From: Ichthyophthirius multifiliis
Lineage: Eukaryota; Ciliophora; Oligohymenophorea; Hymenostomatida
Direction: 5' to 3'
NCBI RefSeq assembly: GCF_000220395.1
Contig: NW_004086087.1
Span: 79,410-143,409, forward strand
DNA: 64,000 nucleotides
Each line of letters opens with the position of its first letter. The first letter of the stretch is position 1. Below, piece by piece: positions 1 to 12,759 of the stretch. Made by a program: the position numbers and the translations under genes. The notes below the pieces were generated by a model, which saw nothing but the letters and a program-made list of their open reading frames with translations, had not been told where the DNA came from and searched no databases.

Positions 1-1757
1 GGAGTACAATATTAACTTATTAATAATAAACTGAATAATTTAATAATAATATCAAAAGAGGAAGTCTATAAGTATTTGTAAAACATGATGATGAATGCGG
101 AAATTACGGAAATTCAGTCTTTTCGACTGATGAAGTTCATAAAATAGCAATTTTAGATATTCGAATATTAAATTGTGATAGAAATGATTAAAATATTTTA
201 GTTAAGAAAAAAAAAAAAAAATGTAAATTTTTTTATTGGAATAATATATATATATATATATATTTATATATTTATATAAATTTTAAATTTATTAATTTTA
301 CAGGTGAATTAAATAGCGAATAATTAAAGAATCTACCAAAATATAAATAAGTATTATTTGAATATGACTTTAAACTAATTCCTATAGATCATGGACTTTC
401 CCTTCCTAATAATTTGAAAATATTTTCGGAAGATTTAAACTGGATGTGGTGGGATTAAGCCGAGGAAAAGCTTTCTGAAAAATCAAAATAATATGTGAAG
501 AATATTGATATCAAATCTGATATGAAAACTCTAAAGTAGACTTTTAATTTATCTGAAGCTTGTTTATTTAATTTTAGAATTGCAAATATAGTCCTTAAAA
601 AGGGCGTTGAAGCCGACCTTACATTAAAAGAAATAGGAAAAATATTATATCGAGATGATGTTTCTGAAGAATCTTAAATTGAGAAAATTATTTAAAGGGC
701 TCAGTAGTGTTTAAAAGCTTGTATTGAAATTGGAAATGAAGAAATTATAAGAAAAAAACTTATTAAATATATGTAAAATAATAATAATAGTTCGTAATAT
801 TCACCTGATTCTTTATATTTAACTTCTCAAAATACTAATTATGATAATAAAAAATTGATTAATAAAGTTAATGGGAAATAGAATCTTATCTTTAATTTTC
901 CTTTAAGATAGACTAATGATTCTGTTATTAATGGAAATTCATAAAAAAATGAATATTCTTTAGAATATGAATATGAATATGTATAAAAAAATGATAATAA
1001 AATTTAAAATAATACTTAATAAAATAACATTATTATATAATAATAATAAAACAATGTTAATATTTAAAAAACTAATAATTGTTAAATAAATAATAATAAT
1101 AATTAATAATAAGCAACAAATTAATAAAAAAATAATAATCTATAATAAAATAATATTTAATAATAAACTAATAATTAATAATAAACAAATCATTAAATAT
1201 AAACTAATACTTAATAATAAAGTAATGATTTAAATAATAATTTACATAATAATAGTTTTTAACAAAATAATAATATAGAAAATAATTCTAACACTGACTT
1301 TATAGTATAAATAACTGATTCTTACAATCTTAAGTTAGAAAAGGCTAGAAGTTCAAATAAATAAAAAAATCAAACCGAATAAAAATAAACAAACGGGAAA
1401 AAAATGTAAAGAAGCTTATCTGTTCTTATAAATTCTTAGAAAAATAATAATGATTAGAAAAATGAAATACAGCATCTTATATCAAAAGAAAAATAATAAA
1501 TTGTAAAATTTGAAGACTAAGATAAATCTAATGCTATATTATAAAAATAATAATCAAATACGAAATATTTTGATAGAATCGAAGATTATGAAAGTTTAAA
1601 AAAGAAAAAAATTTTCGATGAATTGTTCTTTTATTATATAGAATAGGCTCTTCAAACTTACATAGAATAACTTTAAATCGAAAAAGATAAAAAGCGTAAA
1701 AACATAGGAAAATATAGAGATAGAATCAGATCTGAAAAATATAATTAGTTCGGATGA
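1..1757 (+). CDS. PI4K-gamma-like phosphoinositide kinase (5' partial)
   Basis: The visible part reads from base 3 to the TGA at 1755-1757 (558 codons), with one 81-bp intron at 223-303 (GT..AG, phase 1). Motifs match the PI3/PI4-kinase domain of the plant/protist PI4K-gamma type: GSLQ followed by FVKHD, then EVHKIAILDIR and NCDRNDQNIL (the catalytic loop, equivalent to ADRHAGNIL), then IPIDHGLSLP (activation segment with the metal-binding Asp). The N-terminal lobe lies outside the window. The family phosphorylates phosphatidylinositol or, in some plant members, protein; which applies here cannot be told. After the kinase domain comes a long Asn/Gln-rich stretch (about bases 770-1300) and a basic, coiled-coil-like C-terminus ending KYNQFG. 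No frame break is seen. Confidence 0.85.
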
Positions 1758-1869
1758 TTATTTTATGACTTTTTTTTTTTTATAAAAAACAAAAAAAGTT
1801 TATTTTTAATTAACATAAAGGATATTTTTTTTAACTAATTTTAATGTTTTTATATAATTTTTAATTAAA

Positions 1870-1910
<41 letters not shown>

Positions 1911-2787
1911 AATTTTTAATTATATATTTTTTATATTTAAAATAAAATAAATAATTATATTAAATTTTTTCTTTATTAAATTTTTTTATGAAGATTTTTA
2001 ATAAATTAAGTTTTTTTTTGCTTTCTTATTTATATTTTATTTTTTCTATTTTTAATGATTTTTTTATATTAACAATTATCTTTTAAATATTTATTGTATT
2101 TTATTATTAAAATTTTGTTTATATTATAATATATTTTAACATTAACTATTTTTAAAATTATATTATTTAATTCTTTTTTTATATATATATATTTTTTTTC
2201 GAAAAATAAGTATTATTAATATTTTATTCAATATTGTTTTTTTGTTTTTTACTCAACTTAATAAATTATAAAACTATTAGATTTTTAAGCAAGATCTTTG
2301 TTTCTAACTTCATTAATAATTTTATCTTATATTTTATATTATATCCATTTTTTGTATTTAAAATGCAAATATTAATATTTTTTACAATAGTAATAAAACT
2401 CTAAATAAAAATATTATTTTTTTTAATAAAAAAAATAACTAAGTTTAATTAACTAATATTATCTCTTTATAATTTAAAAATAAACTTACTTTAATATTAC
2501 TATAATTTATTTTACATAATTTTGATTTTCTAATATAATACATTTAAATAAAATACCTTCAATTATTTTCTATTATAATTACCTCTAAGATTACAATTAT
2601 TTTTTAATTAAAAATTATTCTTATTATTATTTCAATATAGTTTATTTTTTTAAAAAAATAATAAATAAATATTTTTATTAATGATAAAAGATTTTATTTT
2701 TTAAATAAAATATAATATATATAATTCTAAACTATTTTTTATTAAATTTATTATAAATGAATAAATATATATATTTATATATTTTTA
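1758..2787. other. AT-rich intergenic region
   Basis: About 1 kb between the stop of the lipid kinase and the stop of the zinc-finger gene (convergent). It holds a TA dinucleotide tract at 1871-1907 and poly-A/T runs. A short codon-like stretch on the minus strand around 2234-2360 (KIINEVRNKDLAQKSNSF in ciliate code) has no clear start or partner exon and is not called as a gene. Confidence 0.6.
1871..1907. repeat. (TA)n dinucleotide repeat
   Basis: Uninterrupted TA repeat in the spacer downstream of the lipid kinase. Confidence 0.95.
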
Positions 2788-4870
2788 TCAAATCTTAATA
2801 GGTTAAGTTAAAACATTAATATTTCCATGAAAATCACAGTGTGTTTCATGAGGATGATGTAATTAACCTTCAACAATATAATCAATATGTGCTAAATGAT
2901 AAACAGATGGATGGCCACAATTAATACCATGAAAATGTTTCATTTCTTTAGTTTCACTACATATGCATTATTTATCTTCTTAAAATTAAATATTGTTATC
3001 ATTATCATTATTATTATCTTTTTAATCAACTTTACTACAATGATTTTATTCATTATTATTGCAATCATATTCCTTCGTAATATTATTTATTTTAAGGCTA
3101 CATTTATTATCTTTTTCATTTTTTAGTTAATTATTTATTTTATTTTATTCATCTTTATTAATAATATTACATATATTTTTTTCTATATTATTATTACCTT
3201 CTAATTTATTTAAATCTTACTATTATTATATATTTAATATCTTTTTTTCACAACATTTGCAACCACCTTTTTCTTTACTACATTTTTAATTATTTTCATC
3301 GCCAATTTTAAATCTATTTCCACATTCACAATTGAAAGGATTGCAAGTACTTTACATTATATTTTAATTAAAATCAAATCTATAATTTAATTCATTAATT
3401 TTTTTCTCAACATCATGTAATGAATTATGTGTAAATTCACTCAATGGCTAACAAACTCCTTTCTAAACTTCATTATTAGCTTAAATGTCATGTATTTCAA
3501 TTTTCCCAGATTTCTTATTATAATAATATAAATATCCTTTAAATAATATATCATAATGTAAATCATGCTATAAAGCAATATGCTATTAATTAAAGAAAAA
3601 AGTCAATTATTCAAAATCTTTTTAAGAATCATTAAAATTACATTCTATATTTTAATATTTATAATTATAACTATCTAGTTATAGTCTTTGTTTTTCTAAC
3701 TCTTAGATTTAGTCAATATTATTCTTATTATCTTAATTTTATTCACATAATAGTTATTAATTAAGTTTTATAGTATTATTTAAGTTGTTAAGAATATGAT
3801 CTTTTTAATGCTTTTTTAAACTACTTTAATAAAAATATGATTTATCACATTCGTTACATAAATATTTATTTCTATTTTTCTTTCTTAAGAAATTATGTTT
3901 TTGAAATTTTTTTTTTTATTATATAAAAATAATATAAAAAATTAAAATAAATTTAATTTAATTGATTTTATTTAAAAATATATTATTTAATATAAATATA
4001 AAAAATGTATACTTAATTTTAATGAGTTAACAAATGCTACTTTAAATTAGAAAAAGTACTAAAATTTCTTACACAAAAATTACATTTATGTAATTTTAAA
4101 TTAATATGAATATTAGAATGTCTTTTTAAATTTGAAATCTTTTATATATTTATATAAAATATAAAATAATATATCTATATATTATAAAAATGTATATAAA
4201 TTTAAAAATATGTATATATATATATATTTATTTATATATATATTATTTTTTTCTTTAATTTACATAATATTTAGTTATTTTTTTGTATATATATTTTTTT
4301 AATTATTTATTTTTACTTAAGTAAATGATTAATTGCAATTTTCAAAATTACATTTATATGGTCTTTCACCTTTATGTATTCTTATATGTTTTTGTAAACT
4401 ACTATATTAAATGAATGTTTTATTACAGTTTATTTCTTTACTATTTTTTTTTTTTTTTTAAATTTTAATTTTTTTACCATTTATATGGTCTTTCATTTTA
4501 TGTATTCTTATATGATCATTTAATGTTTTTTAACTCTAAATTATTTTGCACATTCAGCATAAGTACATTAAAAATTTTTATTTTGTTATTATTAATTATT
4601 TTAATTTTTTATTTAAATTGGTTGTTAAGATTAAATATTTTAATTACTAATATTATTTTATTTTTCATATTCATTATTACTTACATAAGATGTTTAATTA
4701 TTACGATTATCTTAAAATAATTAACTATTTATATTTAAATTATTATTATCATCGAACCCAAATTATATATTAAATTGTTATTTTTTTAAATTAAATGAAC
4801 AGTCAACTTATTAATTATATTAAAAATTTTAATTAAGATTTATTTTATTTATATCTTTTTAATTATCCAT
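2788..4870 (-). CDS. C2H2 zinc-finger protein with Cys-rich and His-rich metal-binding C-terminus
   Basis: Start ATG at 4870, TGA at 2790-2788. Introns on the minus strand: 4477-4441 (37 bp), 4316-4139 (178 bp), 4012-3880 (133 bp). Five C2H2 fingers follow one another: CTYAEC..LNDHIRIH, CKEINC..LQKHIRIH, CNFENC..LKRHSNIH, CNFC..LKQHLLTH and CNECDKS..LKKHQKDH; three have the C-x4-C spacing of TFIIIA/MTF-1-type fingers and linkers of the HKxERPY kind. Downstream are a Cys cluster (CNPFNCECGNRF, then CSKEKGGCKCCEKK) and a His module (CGHPSVYHLAHIDY, then HHPHETHCDFHG) resembling one seen in prokaryotic metal-handling proteins. Likely a zinc- or metal-responsive transcription factor; this is inference. 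Finger 1 needs two single-base insertions in A-runs (near 4525-4540 and 4495-4500) to stay in frame; with them the coding length is 579 codons. Confidence 0.8.
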
Positions 4871-5377
4871 TATTATGTTTATATTTTTAATTTTATTATT
4901 TTTATATAAAATGTTTATATTTTAATTTTTTTAAATTTTACTTTTTAATTTTAATAAGCTTTTTTAAAATTTTATGTTAGTTACTACTAAAAATATAAAA
5001 TGTATAATAAAAAATAATAATATATAAAAATATATATAAATAAATAAAAATGATTATATATATATATTTATATATGTATATATATATATTTAATTATATT
5101 TTATATATTATAATAATATGGATTATATTTAATCTAAAATATAAACTTAAAATAATAATAAAAAAAAAGATATTTTTTAAATTAATATTTATAGAAATAA
5201 CAAAATTATTTATTAATAATTTTTTTTTTTTTTAATGAATATTTTTATTTATTTAAAAATAAAATATTATAAAAAATATAAAAATATTATAATTAAAATC
5301 TAACATTTTTTATAAAAATAAAATAATATATAAATAACAAATATTATATAATCATAATTTTTTATAATAGAAAAAAA
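4871..5377. other. AT-rich intergenic region
   Basis: Spacer between the start of the zinc-finger gene and the stop of the coiled-coil gene. Only TA/poly-A runs are seen; any promoter of the zinc-finger gene must be here but no motif stands out. Confidence 0.5.
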
Positions 5378-6365
5378 TCATTTTTGATAAAATTAATCTT
5401 ATTACTAATTATTTTCTAATCTATAATCTTTATTATATTAATAATTTTCATTTTTATTAGTATTGACACTTTTTAGTCTCTTTTTTGAATTAGAAAAGCT
5501 ATTATTAATTCTCTCAGCATTACTAACTTTTTCATTATATTAATAATTCCCATTATTACTTAATAAATTTTAATCATTAATATTATTATATTTATAATAA
5601 TCATTTTATTAATACTAAGAAGATTTTGTATTAATTTTCGCCTAAGGACTTTTTGAGATTTCTAAATATTTATTAATATTTTGCAAATCTTTTACTTTTT
5701 TGGTCAAAAGCTTAGTTTCATTATCTAATTTTTTAGCCAAATCTATATTATCTTAATTATCGGAAATATTACTGAAAGATTTCATTAATAATTTATGTAA
5801 TTCTTCAATTTCTAGATTAGATCGTTATAATTTTTCTTTTAAATTTTCAATTTAATTTTTATGATCATTTAAAGAATTCTATAAATTAGTTTTTTATTCC
5901 TATAATTGATTTATTTAAGTATTTTTTAATTAAATTTAGTTTTTATATTCTTTTATTAAATTTTCCTTATTTATAAAGTCTTCTTCTTATAATTTATAAT
6001 TTTTTCTAAATTATTCTTCTTTAAGTCTAAAATCTAGATTTAATTCTGTTTTTTAAACTTCTTTTTATTTTAGAATATTTATTTCTTTCTAATTTTAAAG
6101 TATTTCTTCTTAAAATTCAATGATTTTTTCTTTCAATCTTTCTATAGTAGTTTATAATTCCATTTCGTGTTATTATTATTTAAATAAAATAGCTTTTAAT
6201 TCTTATATTTCTTCATATTCTGGAGTATTACCATATTAATTATACTCATAATGATCTATTTATTCAATTAAATTTTAATATCTATTTGAATTATTGGCTT
6301 AATGTAGACTTTTTTTTCTATTATATTTTAATTTTATTAATATTATAATTATTATTATTATTATA

Positions 6366-6410
<45 letters not shown>

Positions 6411-6867
6411 TATAGTAAATATTTCTTTTATAAATAACTAATTTACTGTTATAATTCTTTTATTTATTCAATTAATAATATATTTTCTTTTTTGTATTTT
6501 TATAATTCAATTTCTAAATTAGATTCTATATTGTTTTACTTTTCATTTAATATTTTATTAAATTTATTTAATAAAGCCTATATTTATTTTTCATATTCTT
6601 ATTTTAATTAGTTTATTTATTTTTATGTGTTTTCTTGAAATTATTATAATAATTTTTTTAGTTTATTTATATAATTGTTTAGTCCATTTTTTTTGAAATT
6701 ATATTGTTTTTAGTTTTCATAGTTGAAGCCTTTTTATTTTTTAAAATTATTTTCTTTTCTTTTAATTCTAATAATATTTTTTAAATTTAAATTTAGTATT
6801 CTTAATTTTTTTTATTATCTTCTTCCTAAATAAAAAATTTATATATGTAATAGTATATAAATATATA

Positions 6868-6908
<41 letters not shown>

Positions 6909-8218
6909 TAATATGATTTATATATTTACATTCTTAATAGAATTTTCTTTATATATATCTATTAATTTTTAATTTAATGTTTTATTTTCACTTTTTAAAT
7001 CTTCTAAATTTTATTTTAAGTTTTTTATTATTTCTTCTTTAAAAGAAATACAATTTTAATTATTTTAATGTTCTCCTTTAATTAATTAGATTTAATTATT
7101 TTATTCATTAATAATATTTTTTTATGCATTCAATTATTCATATAAACTTTGGTTTTATTTTTGTATATTTTCATGTTCTTAATGTTATTTATTATTAATA
7201 TTTTTTATTTAATCCAAATCATTTTTTAATTAAGAACAAATTAAATCCAATTCATTATAATTATTGACAAGATCATCGTTTTTTTTTTAATATTTATTTG
7301 TTTTATCTTATTAATTTTCAATTTCATTTTAGAGTTTTTTTATTTATTTTTAAAAATCATCATTTTCAATTTAACATATATTTAATTTTTCTTCTATTTA
7401 TTAATTCTTTTACACATATTATTTTATTTAAATTTTAAAATCTTTATTTTATATTTCTAATTCTTTTATAGAATCTATTTTTATTAAATAAAAAAATAAA
7501 TATAAATATTAAAAAAAACTACTTTAAAAATAATTAATTTATATTTCAGTTTCTTTATTTTTCCTATTTTCAAATTATTACATTTTACTATCTGTATCTT
7601 TCTTATATTCTATTAAGAAAGTTTCAAAATCTACTTTTGTTTTATCTAAAACTCTCTTTTTTCTTCCAAAACTTCCTCATATATAGATTTTTAAACATAA
7701 TCTCTTTATAAAATTATTAATTTTTCTTCTAACATTTATTTCAATTGCCTTTCTTGATATTTTAATTTATCTGCTTCTTAATTACTTTCTTCTTTTATTT
7801 CTTCTATTTTCTAATTCATTTAATCTTAATAATGTTCTTAAATTTATAGAACATAATCTTCGTGTCTTTTTTACATTTCTTCCTTTTATTTATTTTATTC
7901 ATATAAATTTATTGATTATATATTTATTATTTTACAAATTTTATATTTTATTATTTATAAATCTCTTCTATTTTTCGTTCATATTCTATTTTTATTTCTT
8001 AAGTAATTTTTTCTTGCTTTACTTAATTTCTTTAATTAGTGTTTTTATTTTCATTTAAATCCTATTTAATATTTTTTACTAATTATTCTTATTCTTATAT
8101 TCTTCCTTTATACTCGATAATTTTCTTTTTATAAGCATCGATTTTTTACTTATATTTAAGTCTTAACTTTTCGTTATATTCTTTTTATTTTTCACATTCC
8201 TATTTGAAACATATATAT

Positions 8219-8282
<64 letters not shown>

Positions 8283-9330
8283 TTTATAATTATATTGATT
8301 GCGTATTAAAATTAACTTCGTTTTCTTAATTTATCTAAATTTATTCATCTATTTTTAAATTTAATTAATTATTAGAATCCACAAAATTATTAAGTTTTTT
8401 TTAAAATTATTAAATATCAAGTTTTAATCCTTCATTATTTTTTTACAAAACTTAATTTTTTTCTTCAAAAGTTTTTAAATTTATATTTAATTTAGTAATA
8501 TCTTAAATTTTTTCATTATAATTATTTTTTATTTGATCTATTTTTCCATTAAGTTCATTATTTTCTTACAAAATAATATTATAATTTTAACTTAAATTTT
8601 CATATTTTTATTCTAATTAATTTATACTCTAATTTAAAGTATTAATTTAATTATTATCTTATACTTATTTTTATTAAAACTACTATTCTTTTATTTCAAA
8701 AGTTTCTTAATACTAATTTGTTAACTAATTTATTTTAGCCTGAATTTTCACATATTCATTTTCATAAAATTATTTGTTTTAAATTTCCTTATTTAAATCT
8801 TCCCTTAACATATGTATTATTTTTGAATTTTCTTCCATTTATTCTTCATTTTAGTTTATTATTTTTCTTTTTTCTAACTCATTTTTTGCATATTCATTTT
8901 TCAAATAATTATATTAATTTGATAGTTTCTCTATTATAACTTCCCTTTCATTTAAAACTATTTCTTCGAATATTTCTTTAACTCTTTAATGAATATATTC
9001 TTTACTTATTTAATCTTATTTTAAAGTATTAAATAAATCATCCTTTAATATTTTATTATAAACATTCTCAATTGATGTTTAAAGAGTTAAAAATCTCATT
9101 TCATAAAGTTCTTTTAAGTTATTTAATCTTTCATTATAATTTTATTCTAGAATCTTAATTATTTTGTTTTTATTTTTATATTATTTTATTTTTACTTTTG
9201 GGTCATCATATAATTTTTTTTATGGTTTTTAATCACTTAATTTTAATTTTTATTATATTGAATTTGACTTCCATTCATGTTAAGTATTATTTGTATTAGA
9301 AATACTATAATTTTAATATATTTCATCCAT
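5378..9330 (-). CDS. Long coiled-coil protein (about 1,200 residues)
   Basis: ATG at 9330, TGA at 5380-5378. Introns on the minus strand: 8280-8200 (TA-rich, 81 bp), 7935-7883, 7522-7475 and 6929-6826. The translation is almost wholly heptad-type helix rich in Glu, Lys, Gln and Asn (for example QAKINQLTNQYQETFEIKE and EMQKRHEDYVLQIQEHY), with a short N-terminal head (MDEIYQNYSISNTNNTQHE) and an Asn/Gln tail ending RLENNQQQDQFYQK. No catalytic domain is visible. A (TTA)n tract at 6340-6411 lies inside and codes a poly-Asn or poly-Gln run depending on frame. Reading frame is lost at least twice (near 7655, an A6 run on the coding strand, and near 6650). A structural role in the cytoskeleton or basal body is plausible but unproven. 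Confidence 0.75.
6340..6411. repeat. (TTA)n trinucleotide repeat inside coiled-coil gene
   Basis: About 70 bases of nearly perfect TTA/ATT repeats with one interruption. In the minus-strand gene this codes a homopolymeric Asn (AAT) or Gln (TAA) run. Confidence 0.9.
8202..8280. repeat. (TA)n repeat filling a coiled-coil gene intron
   Basis: Almost the whole 81-bp intron at 8200-8280 is TA repeat between the donor GTATAT and the acceptor TTTCAAATAG (minus strand). Confidence 0.9.
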
Positions 9331-9624
9331 TTTATATTTAATATTATATTTTCGAATAATAATTATTATTTTTTTCAAAAAATAAATAAATAAAAATTAA
9401 ATTAAATATAAAAATTATAACTTTTTTATTTTTTTTTTTTTAATTATATTTAATTTATTTAAAAAAAAAAAAAAAATTGTTTAAAAAAAAATAAAAAAAG
9501 GAGAAAGAAAGAAAATTAAAAATTTAAATAAAAAGTAAAAAAAAATTAAATTAAAAAAAAAAAAAAAATAGAAATAAAAAAAAAAAAAAAACTACATTAA
9601 TATTAAAAAATAATAAAAATAGAT

Positions 9625-10400
9625 ATGAATAGTACTTTATCCAATCAATCGATTTCAAATAGCGAAAAAATAAACTACCGTTAACAAGGTAAAAAAGTAG
9701 ATGGTAGAATATATACAGGTTTTATCCGTGATGCTGCATCCAAGATAAGTGTAGGTTCAATTCCTTCAAAATTCGAAGTAATAGTATTTAAGTCTCCGAC
9801 TCAGACAAAAGGATTTAATAATTCCGAAATAAGATTTAAAATTAGGAAATAGAATGTCCAGGTCCAGGTACATATGAATATCCGTCATCAAATTCAATCT
9901 TATATGGAGAAAAAGAATCAATATCGAAAAAAGGATATGGAAATGGATTTATAAGTACAAGTGAAAGAGATACGTTTAAGCCAAAATATTTAAATACAGG
10001 ACCAGGTCCTGGTCAATATAATAGTATGGAAACAAACAGTTTTATTTCAAAAACTACTAATGCAACTGGAAGTATAAAAGGTATTAAAAAAATAAAAAAG
10101 TTAAAGAAATATTTATATAACTATATTAATAAATTAATGTATAGTTTTATATAAAAAAATAAATAAATATATAAAATATATATTATTATTTATTGATATA
10201 TATAACATAAAATGTATTTAATAATATATAAATATAAATAATATAGATTATAATATTATATAGCATATAAATAAAAGTATATTTAAAACATATTAATTTT
10301 ATATATAAAAAATTTAATTAAAATATAAAAATAAAAAATATAAAAAAATATAAAAATATAAACTTATACTGATATATATTTAAAATATATATATATAATT

Positions 10401-10433
<33 letters not shown>

Positions 10434-11241
10434 AATTTATATAATTATTTAATTATATATATATATTTCATTTTTTTTTATATTAATTTTATGTTTATTT
10501 ATAGGTAGTTGTATGTTTTTAAACAGAAAAAGAAATCCCGAAATATAAAAAGAAAATCCGAATACAGTTCCTTTAGAAACTCCTGGACCTGGTGAATATA
10601 ATCCTAAGACTAAAAGAAGTATAAATGCTTATCATAGTTCATTTATTTCACGTTCTAATAGAGATAAATATTTAAATAGTAATAATAATCCTGCTCCTGG
10701 TGATTATAATATAAGGACTACTGTATTAGAAAAGAAACCTTTTTAGCATAAAGGATTTATGAGTAGTTTTTCAAATAATGTTTAAAAACATTAAAAAGCA
10801 GATAGAATGTAAGACTTAGTAAAATTTTTAGATGATGGTAAAAAAAAGCTTATTATAGGCTCTAATTAACCTATTCCTGAATAGGAATTGTTTACACCTG
10901 GCCCATCTTCTTATAATCCTAAATTACCAGATTTTAGACCTTAGTATTTGAATAGTTAAATTACTTCGAATTTCAAAGAAGGAGTTAAAGATAGATTTGG
11001 AGATTTTTATGATTAATCGAAAAATAAAAAGCCTTTTCCAGGACCTTAGGCTTATAAAAAAGAAGATATTGGGTTCAATTAGATATAAAGTGCGATGGTT
11101 TCTGGGTATGTTTTTATGTCGGAAACTGCGAGGAAACCTTATGGAGATTTTCATAAAAGATTAGGACCTTCAAGAAGTATTCCTTATTATTTACCTTAAT
11201 AGAAATCTTTTCATTTAAATTTAGCAAGAAATTGGGTTTGA
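9625..11241 (+). CDS. STPG (SHIPPO) repeat protein, axonemal/microtubule-associated
   Basis: ATG at 9625, TGA at 11239-11241, one 424-bp intron at 10081-10504, long for this window. About 397 residues. Six Pro-Gly repeats of the sperm-tail PG-rich (SHIPPO/ODF3) type are spread along it: ECPGPGTYE, TGPGPGQYN, TPGPGEYN, PAPGDYN, TPGPSSYN and PFPGPQAYK, each followed by a Phe/Ser/Lys-rich spacer (GFISTSERDTF, SFISRSNRDKY-like). The family binds axonemal or cortical microtubules. Frame is lost once around 9838-9841 (TTTAAAATTAGG read one A short); adding one A joins the N-terminus to ECPGPG and also satisfies the intron phase, so I treat it as a sequence error. The start is the first in-frame ATG after an A-rich leader. 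Confidence 0.85.
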
Positions 11242-11372
11242 TAAAAATTATATTTTTGTTAAAAAGAATTAAAATAAGTCTTTTATTTATACATATATAT
11301 ATATTTTATATTAATTTTTTTTTTAAAAAAAATAAAATAAATAACAAATATATTTATTAATAAAAAAAAAAA

Positions 11373-12461
11373 ATGGGTAATATATGTTGTTGCGATAAAT
11401 AAAAATAATTATTTATTTTTGATAGAAATTAAGAATAATAAACATCATTAAATACTATATAAAATTAAAAAAAGCAAATATCCCTCCAAGACTTTAAAAT
11501 AATCCAAAAATTAGGAAAAGGAGCATTTGGCACAGTTTATTTAGTAGAAAATAAAAACGCTATAAATCAAAAAAAATAACAATTATATGCCATGAAAGTA
11601 ATAAAAAAAGGCAATTTATAAGACGAAAAAAGTATATAATCTATTTAATTAGAAAAGTAAATTTTATTTTAATCAAAAAGTCCTTATATAGTTTAATTAA
11701 AATACTCGATATAAACTGACAAAAACATTTATTTTTTAATGGAATATGTTAATTCGGGTCATTTATATACTTTTTTATAAAAAAACTAAGGCAAACTTAA
11801 TGAAAAAGAAGCTGTTTTTATCATTTCAGAATTAATTTTGGCAATTTAATATTTACATGAAAAAATGGAAGTTATGTATAGGGATATAAAGCCCGAAAAT
11901 ATACTTATAAATAACTTAGGGCATATAAAATTGATTGATTTTGGACTATCTAAAAAAATGAATGCTCAAGATAAAACTTATTCATTTGCAGGTACACCTG
12001 AATATTTAGCACCTGAAGTCATTTTAAATAAAGGGCATGGAAAAAGTGTAGATTTATGGGCTATAGGTGTACTTTTTTATGAGATGATAAGCGGTAAAAC
12101 TCCTTTTTGTGATGACTCTAAAAATTTCGAGAAAATTTAGAGGTAAATAATATAAAATAGACCAATTTTCGGATCAATTTTTTCTGAAAATGCAATTAAT
12201 TTTTTATAAAAAATATTAAAAACCAACCCTAAATAAAGATTAGGGTATTTTAGTTTCGATGAATTAAAAAAACATGTTTTATTTAAAAATATTAAATGGG
12301 ATAATCTATATGAAATGGAGTCTCCTTTAAAAGAAAATAAAGAGTTATTATAAAAAATAAAAAGCGAAGATATTTTAATAAATTAAACAATTTAAGAAAG
12401 TCCTAATAAAAAAAAATTTATTTATATATAAGGAATAGATCAATTAGAAGAAGATTTATGA
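11373..12461 (+). CDS. AGC-family Ser/Thr protein kinase with N-terminal MGNICCC
   Basis: Uninterrupted frame of 362 residues, ATG 11373 to TGA 12459-12461. Kinase motifs in order: LGKGAFGTVYLV (residues about 47-58), AMKV with the ATP-anchoring Lys (about 75), MYRDIKPEN (about 168-176), DFG (about 189-191), GTPEYLAPE and DLWAIGVLFYEM. The YRD catalytic loop and GTPEYLAPE are typical of PKA/PKG/AKT-type AGC kinases. The extreme N-terminus, Met-Gly-Asn followed by three Cys, fits N-myristoylation plus palmitoylation, so membrane attachment is likely. The C-terminal tail is short and lacks a recognisable FxxF hydrophobic motif. No regulatory domain (cyclic-nucleotide binding, PH, C2) is present. 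Intronless. Confidence 0.88.
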
Positions 12462-12694
12462 ATAAAATTAGTTTATTTATATAAATAATTAAAAAATAAA
12501 TAATAGATTTTATGTATATTTCCTTTATTTTCATATAATCTTTTCTTTATTTTTTTATAAATATATAATATTTATTAAAATAAAAAAAAAATATATATCA
12601 TAAATTAAATAAAAAAAAAAAATGAGTTTAGAACTATGTATTATTAAGTATAAATATATAAAATTTATGAATATTAAATTAAAAACAAATTATT

Positions 12695-12710
<16 letters not shown>

Positions 12711-12755
<45 letters not shown>
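12711..12755. repeat. (TA)n dinucleotide repeat
   Basis: Uninterrupted TA repeat in the spacer downstream of the AGC kinase. Confidence 0.95.

Positions 12756-12759
<4 letters not shown>

Noticed and set aside
1871-1907. TA tracts as telomere, centromere or transposon ends
   Set aside because: No telomere-type G/C-rich repeat, no inverted repeats or transposase; TA runs are common in introns and spacers here.
2896-3126. Ile/Phe-rich plus-strand frame
   Set aside because: It lies opposite the Asn/Asp/Cys-rich end of the zinc-finger gene, whose frame has conserved motifs on both sides.
9838-9841. Programmed frameshift of the Euplotes type
   Set aside because: Euplotes +1 shifts occur at AAA-TAR stops; here one base is missing within or beside A-runs and TAA/TAG are sense codons.
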